Assembly: GCA_964577305.1 (NCBI GenBank)
Contig: CAZNYS010000033.1
Coordinates: forward strand, 1-39,565
Length of the DNA stretch: 39,565 bases
Reading direction: 5' to 3'
DNA from: UBA9300 sp964577305
Lineage (GTDB): Bacteria; Bacteroidota; Bacteroidia; Bacteroidales; VadinHA17
Shown here: positions 24,029 to 30,585 of the stretch, piece after piece
Layout of the letters: each line of letters begins with the position of its first letter
Numbering within the stretch: the stretch's first letter is position 1
Program-made: the position numbers and the translations under genes
Notes under the pieces: generated by a model
Seen by the model: only the letters and a program-made list of their open reading frames with translations
What the model was told of the DNA's origin: nothing
The model's database searches: none

Positions 24029-25906
24029 ATGAATAAAAAAATTTTAATCCTGTTTGCAGCGTTTGTGGTTTGCTTTGTTGGCTCATATTCCCAGGAGGGC
24101 TTTGATAACAGAACAAGAGCTCCTTATATATTTGATATTGCACGCTTTGTAGATTATGGTGATGCTCTGGATACTATGGCTTTGTTTAAAGTGGGGGTAC
24201 TGTCAAAAGATAATGAATTATATTTTGATATGGCTAACCTGGCAAAAACCAGGAAAGAGATACAGGGAAAACCTCTCGTTGTTGTGGTATTCAGGGATGA
24301 AAGCAGGCTTGAATATACTAATGTGTTGTATGTTTCAAAAGATGAAAACTTTAATCTGGATAAGGTTAAGAGAATGATAGAAGGTAAGAAAACACTTTTA
24401 ATAACAGAGGGCTATGAGTTCGGACAGTCAATGTTCAATTTTATCGTAGTAAATAAACAGCCAAAATTTGAGATTAATCAGGTGGAATTAGAGAAAGCCG
24501 GGCTTGCTATTCCTGTTGGACTACTGGCGCAGGCTGTAAAAACAAGGGAGGACTGGGAGAAGCTATATGATATAACAAATGAGGAACTTGAGCGCCAGCT
24601 TGAGGTGGTACGGCAACAGCAAGAAACCATACGGCAACAGAAGGAAGAAATTGAAAGACAACAAGCCCTGCTTGACAGCCTCGATAAGGAAATATCAGCA
24701 AAGGAAATTACCCTTGCGGCAAAACAAAAAGAACTGGAAACACAGGCAGGACAGATCAGGAGACAATCAGGGGAGATACGTTCACAACAGGCATTGATTA
24801 TAGAACAACAGACCGAGGTTCAGGCGCAAAAGGACACCCTGGCACTGCAAAGAGCTGATATCGACAAACAGCTGGCCCAGATAGATGAACAGCTTAAGCT
24901 TATAAACCAGCAGGAAGAGAAGATCAAAATACAGATCGAATCAATTGAGAAGCAGAAATTAATGCTGTATGCATCAATATTTGTCCTTGTATTATTGAGC
25001 TTTCTCGCTTATTATATCTACAGGGGGTACAGGATAAAGAAAGAAGCAAACATTAAACTCGAGGATAAAAACAGGACAATACTTGCGCAGAAAGACGAAA
25101 TTGAAAAACAGCGTGATATTGCCGAAACACAACGGGACCAGATAGCATATCAGAAAAAACATATAACCGACAGCATAATGTATGCAAAACGCATACAAAC
25201 TGCACTCTTGCCTTCACTTGAACTGTTCAGTGATGAGTTTGAACATTTCGTGCTGTATAAGCCACTGGATATAGTCAGTGGTGATTTTTACTGGGTGAGC
25301 AAAAAGGACGACCTGCAAATAATTATTGCAGCCGACTGTACCGGACATGGAGTACCAGGGGCATTTATGAGCATGCTTGGTGTGACAATGCTTAATGAAA
25401 TAGTTAACGGTAAAGGTATTACCCGGCCCGATGAAATAATAAATATCCTGAGGGATGAAATTATCGATTCGCTTAAACAGTCAATCGAAGAGGACAGGGT
25501 GAAGGACGGGATGGATATGACTGTATCGGTAATTAATTTCAAAAATGATAAATTGCAGTTTGCAGGTGCCAATAATCCGCTCTGTATTGTTCGCGATAAC
25601 AAACTTCTTACTTTCAAGGCTGACAAAATGCCGGTAGCTATCCATTATAATATGAAACCCTTCAGCATGGAGGAAACCGACCTGAAGAAGGGAGACTGCC
25701 TTTATATGTTTTCAGATGGCTTTGGCGACCAGTTTGGTGGGCCGAAAGGGAAGAAATTCATGGTGAAAAACCTGAAAGAGAAATTCGTAGAATTATCACA
25801 CCTGCCAATGCTTAAACAGGGAGAGAAACTCAGTGAAATATTCGAAGAATGGAAAGGGAGTACACCCCAGGTCGATGATGTAACAGTAATTGGTATCAGG
25901 TATTAA
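24029..25906 (+). CDS. YfiR-like (DUF4154) domain fused to SpoIIE-type PP2C phosphatase
   Basis: This 625-residue protein has five parts. Residues 1-20 form a signal sequence. Residues of about 28-172 form a YfiR/DUF4154-like periplasmic domain (start YIFDIARFVDY; end ITEGYEFGQSMFNFI, then NQVELEKAGLAIPVGLLAQA). Residues 183-310 are a long Gln/Glu-rich coiled coil. Residues 311-330 are a membrane helix. A second coiled coil (337-378) leads to a SpoIIE/RsbU-type PP2C domain (about 380-625) with metal-binding Asp419 (VSGDFYW), Asp436 (ADCTGHGVPGA) and the C-terminal VDDVTVIGI motif. It should be an envelope-sensing phosphatase that acts on a phosphorylated anti-sigma antagonist or similar target. 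The start at 24029 is chosen because it yields a signal peptide; the longer TTG frame from 23930 does not. Confidence 0.85.
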   Translation: MNKKILILFAAFVVCFVGSYSQEGFDNRTRAPYIFDIARFVDYGDALDTMALFKVGVLSKDNELYFDMANLAKTRKEIQGKPLVVVVFRDESRLEYTNVLYVSKDENFNLDKVKRMIEGKKTLLITEGYEFGQSMFNFIVVNKQPKFEINQVELEKAGLAIPVGLLAQAVKTREDWEKLYDITNEELERQLEVVRQQQETIRQQKEEIERQQALLDSLDKEISAKEITLAAKQKELETQAGQIRRQSGEIRSQQALIIEQQTEVQAQKDTLALQRADIDKQLAQIDEQLKLINQQEEKIKIQIESIEKQKLMLYASIFVLVLLSFLAYYIYRGYRIKKEANIKLEDKNRTILAQKDEIEKQRDIAETQRDQIAYQKKHITDSIMYAKRIQTALLPSLELFSDEFEHFVLYKPLDIVSGDFYWVSKKDDLQIIIAADCTGHGVPGAFMSMLGVTMLNEIVNGKGITRPDEIINILRDEIIDSLKQSIEEDRVKDGMDMTVSVINFKNDKLQFAGANNPLCIVRDNKLLTFKADKMPVAIHYNMKPFSMEETDLKKGDCLYMFSDGFGDQFGGPKGKKFMVKNLKEKFVELSHLPMLKQGEKLSEIFEEWKGSTPQVDDVTVIGIRY

Positions 25907-25912
25907 CAATAC

Positions 25913-26134
25913 TCAATCACATTCCCACTTGGTAGTTATAGCACCATCAGTCTGAGGGGGTGTATTCTGGATTGTTATCAACTCTGCCCCACAGTATTCT
26001 GCTTCCTGCAATGAATTAATCAGGAATCCGTTTTCGTAGACATTAAGCCGGCATATCCTGCAATTGTCAAATAAATCTTCACACGAAGTTAATCCCGCTG
26101 CGAATAGTAACAAAAGAAATACAATTTTTTTCAT
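25913..26134 (-). CDS. small cysteine-rich lipoprotein, copy 2
   Basis: This 73-residue protein has a lipoprotein signal (MKKIVFLLLL... LTSC, lipid Cys18) and a mature part of only about 55 residues with four further cysteines, in NCRIC, EYCG and the terminal ECD. It aligns over its whole length with the gene upstream: shared positions include Asn-Cys-x-Ile-Cys-Arg, Asn-Val-Tyr, Asn-Gly, Glu-Ala-Glu-Tyr-Cys-Gly and Thr-Lys-x-Glu-Cys-Asp at the end. Two disulfides or a metal site are plausible. I do not recognise a named family. It ends 6 bases from the convergent YfiR-SpoIIE gene. Confidence 0.75.
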   Translation of the reverse strand: MKKIVFLLLLFAAGLTSCEDLFDNCRICRLNVYENGFLINSLQEAEYCGAELITIQNTPPQTDGAITTKWECD

Positions 26135-26153
26135 TTTAAAACAGAATTATTCA

Positions 26154-26399
26154 TTAATCACATTCAAATTTGGTAACTGTTTCATGAGCAGTGCCCTCTC
26201 CTATAATTACGTCAGGAGCAGACTTTCTTGCAACTAAATCTGAACCACAATACTCTGCTTCAAGTTCAGAATAGGAAAATACACCATTAATATATACATT
26301 ATACCTGCATATTTCGCAGTTCTCCAAAATCTTTTCGCAGGAAGTGATCCCTGCAGCAATTACCAAGAAGGCAGCAAAAAACAAAACTTTCTTTTTCAT
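26154..26399 (-). CDS. small cysteine-rich lipoprotein, copy 1
   Basis: This 81-residue paralogue of the next gene has lipid Cys21 (in AGITSC), then the same four-cysteine pattern: NCEIC, EYCG and terminal ECD. The spacer between the EYCG motif and the last cysteine is longer than in the second copy. The two genes are 19 bases apart, in the same direction, and arose by tandem duplication. A surface or periplasmic, disulfide-bonded role is likely. The function is unknown. Confidence 0.75.
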   Translation of the reverse strand: MKKKVLFFAAFLVIAAGITSCEKILENCEICRYNVYINGVFSYSELEAEYCGSDLVARKSAPDVIIGEGTAHETVTKFECD

Positions 26400-26577
26400 C
26401 CTGGTTTGATTTTATGGAATAATACTACTAGTTTAATGAAATTATTGGTTATTTTGATTACAGTGAAGCTCATAAAATTATTTTACCGTATACCAAAATT
26501 ATTAAATTTACCATATAACGGTCTTTATTAATATATATTCTTTTATACAGACTAATTATAAACTAAAATAGTTGCCT

Positions 26578-27381
26578 ATGGACCGCAGGAAATTTTTGGA
26601 AAAAGCCTCGCTTTATGCAGGAGGTTCAATCCTTGCCGCCTCAATACCCCTTGAGGGATTAAGTGTCTCGCTCAGTACCGGAGAGGATTTACGAAACAAA
26701 AAAATACTTTTTGTATGGGGAGGATGGGAAGGTCATGAACCGGGGAAATGCCGTGATATATTTGTACCCTGGATGAGGGACTCAGGTGCTGATGTTATTG
26801 TATCTGACAGCCTTGACTCCTATCTGGATGAAGAAATGATAAATACAAGGGACCTGATAATACAGGTTTGGACCATGGGAACAATAAGTGGTGAACAGTC
26901 GCAGGGATTACTGAATGCAGTTAAGAGCGGTGTTGGCCTTGCCGGATGGCATGGAGGACTGGGCGATTCATTCCGGAATAATACTGAATACCAGTTTATG
27001 GTAGGAGGGCAATGGGTTGCTCATCCAGGGGGAGTTATTGATTATGAAGTTAATATTACAGACAGGGAGGATCCTGTAACCCGGGGTTTAAGTAATTTTA
27101 AGATGCATTCAGAACAGTATTACATGCATGTCGATCCGAATGTAAAAGTACTGGCTGCTACCACATTCAACGGCAGCAATGCCGAGTGGATAGACGGCTG
27201 TGTCGTGCCTGTGGCATGGAAGAAATATTACGGCAAAGGAAGAGTTTTTTATTCTTCACTTGGCCATGTTGCCGCAGATTTTGAGGTGCATGAAGCACTT
27301 GAGATAATGAAAAGAGGAATATTATGGGCCTCGGAAAGCAAATATGGTGTGAAGGAGAAGTGGATAAAACCTGTGTATTAA
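26578..27381 (+). CDS. ThuA-like domain protein with Tat-type signal
   Basis: This 267-residue protein starts with a twin-arginine-like leader (MDRRKFLEKASLYAGGS), followed by a ThuA-like domain at about residues 38-262 of the class I glutamine amidotransferase-like fold. Visible features are KILFVWGGWEGHEPG, GLAGWHGGLGDSF, the YMHVDPNVKVLA strand and a Gly-Lys-Gly-Arg-Val-Phe-Tyr-Ser-Ser-Leu-Gly-His motif near 220. ThuA-like proteins occur in sugar utilisation operons and act on carbohydrates or their derivatives, but the reaction is not established. The start is the ATG at 26578; the TTG two codons earlier is unlikely. The gene stands 47 bases before a small membrane protein gene. Confidence 0.85.
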   Translation: MDRRKFLEKASLYAGGSILAASIPLEGLSVSLSTGEDLRNKKILFVWGGWEGHEPGKCRDIFVPWMRDSGADVIVSDSLDSYLDEEMINTRDLIIQVWTMGTISGEQSQGLLNAVKSGVGLAGWHGGLGDSFRNNTEYQFMVGGQWVAHPGGVIDYEVNITDREDPVTRGLSNFKMHSEQYYMHVDPNVKVLAATTFNGSNAEWIDGCVVPVAWKKYYGKGRVFYSSLGHVAADFEVHEALEIMKRGILWASESKYGVKEKWIKPVY

Positions 27382-27428
27382 CATTAGGATTTTAGAAAAT
27401 TTATAACTTGCAGGAAAAACTAATCAGC

Positions 27429-27854
27429 ATGGAAAAAGTAAAAAATATGAAAAAGCATGTAACCGTTGTGGGTGCATTGCATATTGGCTTCGCAATACTC
27501 GGACTGGTAGGAGCACTGGTAGTATTTCTGTCAATTAATTTTGCCCAGTCCTTTGTTGAAGGAGAAGAGATTCCTGTCAGAGTGCTGGCAGCTGTTAAGA
27601 TCTTTGTACCTGCCATGATAGGAGTGATATCACTGCTGAGTATTATAGGCGGTATTGGCCTTTTCAGCTACAGGCAGTGGGCAAGAATACTGATCATAGT
27701 AATGTCGGCAATAAACTGCCTGAATGTGCCTATTGGTACTGCCAAAGGGGTATATTCAATATGGGCACTTCTCCAGGATGAGACAATTAAAATGTTCAGG
27801 GGAGAAGATCCGTATGAAGCAGGACAAACAGAGGAAACAAAACGCACTAATTAG
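27429..27854 (+). CDS. four-helix membrane protein of unknown function
   Basis: This 141-residue protein has hydrophobic segments at about residues 10-32, 50-80 (probably two passes) and 84-112, separated by GIGLFSYRQWARIL. It has an acidic C-terminal tail. Similar small proteins with a GxGLxxxRxWAR motif are common and unnamed. The start is the ATG at 27429; an upstream TTG at 27408 would add seven residues. Repeats begin about 40 bases after its stop. I recognise no enzyme motif. Confidence 0.7.
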   Translation: MEKVKNMKKHVTVVGALHIGFAILGLVGALVVFLSINFAQSFVEGEEIPVRVLAAVKIFVPAMIGVISLLSIIGGIGLFSYRQWARILIIVMSAINCLNVPIGTAKGVYSIWALLQDETIKMFRGEDPYEAGQTEETKRTN

Positions 27855-27893
27855 AAATAAAGAGGGATCTGTTAATTTTTAAGAGTTTGAACA

Positions 27894-27975
27894 TCTGCCT
27901 GTCGGCAGACTGGTTTGAATGTTTGAATGTTTGAGATAAGCTTAATCCTCATCTCTCATAACTCATAACTCATCG
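27894..27975. repeat. intergenic repeat cluster: hairpin, 8-bp x3 and 7-bp x4 arrays
   Basis: Three modules lie in a row. The first is a hairpin TCTGCC-TGTC-GGCAGA (27894-27909). The second is three copies of an octamer, TTTGAATG, TTTGAATG and TTTGAGAT (27914-27937). The third is four copies of a heptamer, CTCATCT, CTCATAA, CTCATAA and CTCATCG (27948-27975). The last array runs into the GH127 gene and contains its stop codon (27963-27965). The cluster fills the gap between two convergent genes. Confidence 0.8.
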
Positions 27976-30332
27976 CTTTTTATTATTCTTATCCCGTATA
28001 CCGGTCCTGCAACATCATATTCATCTTTTGACCTGAACTTAACTGTTACATTGAACTTACCAACTGTTATTTCTCTTGGTATCGGATATTTTACGCTGAT
28101 AAATTCCTCCTCATTACTGGATATTGTTTCTGTAGCAATGACCTTATCATTTACCAGTATATCAAAATTGGTTCTCCTTCTTTCCTGACTCCAGTAATCG
28201 ACTACAAGAATTACGGGTGAATCGGCAAGTACTTTCATGTCAAATGAAAACCATCCTCCTCTTGTTTGTCTTCCGGCTCTTCCGCGGAAACGTGTAGGAC
28301 TACTATCCTGGTCCCTGAAGTTGTGATCCCTCTCAGGTTGCATTTCACCGGGCTGGACAAAATCAACAGTAAGCTGTTCAAGCAGTTTTTTCTCTTCTTC
28401 TTTTTGCCTGTATTCCTCCTGTTTATTTTCCCATTCTTCAAGGGTGAAGATATCCCAGAAAATAGTATACCGCCTGTCGTGTGTATCAAAAAATGGTATG
28501 AGCTTAACATCCCGGGGTTGCCCGACATCATTCATCATGAATGCGTTTGGTTCCCCTTCAACGGGTTCAAGCCATTCTGACGGAGGCCTGTTTTCAGTTA
28601 TCAGTACCGGTACATACATTGGATCATATGCTTCAGGATCCCTTACGGGCCCAAGATCACCTGCAAGAACAACAGGGCCATACATTATTGCCACTCTGTT
28701 GGGATTATCGGGCATGGTTTCCAGCCTTAACGTGAAAGGAATTGTAATCTCTATTTCGTCTCCTGCTTTCCATTCTCCTTTCACCGGGATAAATGATCCC
28801 GGATCCTGTCTTACGGATTTCTTCCTGCCATTAACTTTTATCCCTATACCTTTTTCGGCCCATGAGGGATACCTGATCTGTATTATCATTTCAACGGGTT
28901 CCTCGTTCTTAAAGCTGACAGTTACACCCTGCTCATCAGGATATTCGGTTTCCATAACCAGGTCAAGCCCCTTTTCTTCCCAGTTGAGCTCTGAAGCTAT
29001 ATACTGGCTGACGAATAATTCCTTATCGTTATGAAAGAATATATTCCCTGCATACTTGGCATGGTTTTCCATACCCGTACCTACACAGCATGTGAAATAC
29101 CCCGGGTCCTGGTATCTTTTAAAACCCCCCATCTCGAGTGAAAGATTATAAATAACACGGCCTGATTCAGGATGCTGTGATGAGTGAATATGATTGAAAA
29201 AAGCCCTTTCATAAAAGTCGGCTACCTCCGCTGAAGCTTCCCAGGTAAAAAGATGCCTCGAAAGCTTAAGCATATTATATACATTACATGTTTCGGTGGT
29301 TCCCTCGCCCAGCCGGTCGCTCAGCTCGTCGGGCTGGCCAAAATATTCGTTAAAACCATGTCCGCCTGTAACATATGAATGATGATTAACTACTCTGTCC
29401 CAGAAAAACTCTGCTGTTTCCATGTCCTGATTATTCCCCGTGAGCTCATAAAGCCTGGCAAGACCAATGATCTTGGGTATTTGTGTATTGCCATGCTTGC
29501 CTGGAAGGACATCCACCTGATTGGCCAGGGAATCAAGTATCGCTTTATGATAGAATATTCTTGCTGTTTCCAGGTATTTTTCTTCCCCTGTGATGGCATA
29601 CAGCTCGGCAAAGGATTCATTGATCCCGCCATGCTCGCATTGAAGCATCTTTTGAACCTGTTCATCATTGAGTGGTTTAACTATATCGCTTATCCAGTCG
29701 GCAAAGTTAAGTGATATTTGAAGTGCCTTTTCATTGCCGCACAGGAGGTAAGCATCATTCAAACCCGCAAGTATTTTATGCATTATATAAAAAGGTGCCC
29801 AGTAACCATTCAGATCAAATCCTGCTGACCTTATATCACCTTTCGCCACTTCCTCCTCGAAAATTTTTTTTGCTCCAGGGAGGGCTCCAATGTAACCGTC
29901 GCCATCGGCCTGCTGGCAAATCTCCAGTTCATCAACAATATAATTAAGCCTGTCAAGGAACTCCTGTTCTCCGGTAGTTTTGAACATCATCGCAAGGGCG
30001 CTCATATAATGACCCAGGCTGTGGCCATTAAGATTACGCCTTGGGTAATCTTCCCATCCCCCGTAATGTTCAGCCTTTGGTTCAAGGCCTGCCTCCATCC
30101 TGAATGTTGCAAGAAAACGGTCAGGTTCGTAGTCAAGCAAAATCTTCTTGTTAAGTTCAGTTGCATGTTTAAACCTTCCCTCCAGGAGTTTTACCTGTGC
30201 AAGATTAAAGGGGAGTACCCTGAAATCAACCTTTTCAGGTCCATCTGTTTCTATTCTGTATTCTTCACTTGCCGTATTACATGATGATAACATGATGACA
30301 ATACTGATTAACAGGAATAAATGTGTTTTCAT
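27963..30332 (-). CDS. GH127-type beta-L-arabinofuranosidase lipoprotein
   Basis: This 789-residue protein has a lipoprotein signal (lipid Cys18 in IMLSSC). Residues of about 35-640 match the GH127/DUF1680 family: an alpha/alpha-barrel with the early motif LNGHSLGHYMSA and the zinc-cysteine site Glu347-x-Cys349 (in TTETCN) plus Cys415-Cys416 (in YFTCCVGTG). In characterised GH127 enzymes one of these paired cysteines is the nucleophile. A C-terminal region from about 650 on looks like a separate beta-sandwich (DUF6805-like). It probably removes arabinofuranose from plant or glycoprotein glycans; GH146 is an alternative family. A strong promoter precedes it and its last three codons lie in a heptamer repeat. 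Confidence 0.88.
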   Translation of the reverse strand: MKTHLFLLISIVIMLSSCNTASEEYRIETDGPEKVDFRVLPFNLAQVKLLEGRFKHATELNKKILLDYEPDRFLATFRMEAGLEPKAEHYGGWEDYPRRNLNGHSLGHYMSALAMMFKTTGEQEFLDRLNYIVDELEICQQADGDGYIGALPGAKKIFEEEVAKGDIRSAGFDLNGYWAPFYIMHKILAGLNDAYLLCGNEKALQISLNFADWISDIVKPLNDEQVQKMLQCEHGGINESFAELYAITGEEKYLETARIFYHKAILDSLANQVDVLPGKHGNTQIPKIIGLARLYELTGNNQDMETAEFFWDRVVNHHSYVTGGHGFNEYFGQPDELSDRLGEGTTETCNVYNMLKLSRHLFTWEASAEVADFYERAFFNHIHSSQHPESGRVIYNLSLEMGGFKRYQDPGYFTCCVGTGMENHAKYAGNIFFHNDKELFVSQYIASELNWEEKGLDLVMETEYPDEQGVTVSFKNEEPVEMIIQIRYPSWAEKGIGIKVNGRKKSVRQDPGSFIPVKGEWKAGDEIEITIPFTLRLETMPDNPNRVAIMYGPVVLAGDLGPVRDPEAYDPMYVPVLITENRPPSEWLEPVEGEPNAFMMNDVGQPRDVKLIPFFDTHDRRYTIFWDIFTLEEWENKQEEYRQKEEEKKLLEQLTVDFVQPGEMQPERDHNFRDQDSSPTRFRGRAGRQTRGGWFSFDMKVLADSPVILVVDYWSQERRRTNFDILVNDKVIATETISSNEEEFISVKYPIPREITVGKFNVTVKFRSKDEYDVAGPVYGIRIIKSDEL

Positions 30333-30371
30333 AACTATATTAAATGTATTATTTACACTTTATTATTATAG

Positions 30372-30402
30372 CAAATATAGATTATAATTAAGTGATTTCA
30401 AA
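30372..30402 (-). promoter_or_regulatory. consensus Bacteroidota promoter of the GH127 gene
   Basis: On the minus strand TTTG (30399-30402), exactly 19 bases of spacer, then TATATTTG (30372-30379) match the -33/-7 consensus (TTTG, 19-21 bases, TAnnTTTG). The -7 box is 40 bases upstream of the GH127 start. It is the best promoter match in the window. Confidence 0.75.
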
Positions 30403-30418
30403 AATTCTTTTTATTCCG

Positions 30419-30527
30419 CTGGCGCGGATCTGCAATGTTGTTGGTGTGTTTTTGTGACCCACGCCGGGCACGTGTCTTGAAACCCGCGCCAGTGAAGCAA
30501 ATAAGCCCCACACCATTAAAAACATTG
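30419..30527. repeat. GC-rich intergenic element with two interlocking inverted repeats
   Basis: CTGGCGCGG at 30419-30427 pairs perfectly with CCGCGCCAG at 30484-30492. A second pair, CAATGTT plus GGTGTG (30433-30448) and CACACC plus AACATTG (30509-30527), is interleaved with the first, so both cannot form at once. The GC content is far above that of the flanks. It lies between divergent GH127 and KamA-like genes. I see no coding potential in the 244-base gap. Confidence 0.6.
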
Positions 30528-30560
30528 TATTAATACATTTTTATTAAATTTAAAGGTCAA

Positions 30561-30585
30561 ATCAACCCGAACCATCATGGAAAAG
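30561..30585 (+). repeat. 25-bp start-codon block, copy 1 (kamA-like gene)
   Basis: This block spans 16 bases upstream of the start codon and the first three codons (ATGGAAAAG) of the KamA-like gene. It matches 38331-38355 at 24 of 25 positions; the only difference is C versus G at block position 12. The sequences beyond both ends are unrelated. Confidence 0.75.

Noticed and set aside
27914..27975. Possible CRISPR-like array
   Set aside because: Units are only 7-8 bp, contiguous, without spacers, and no cas genes are present.
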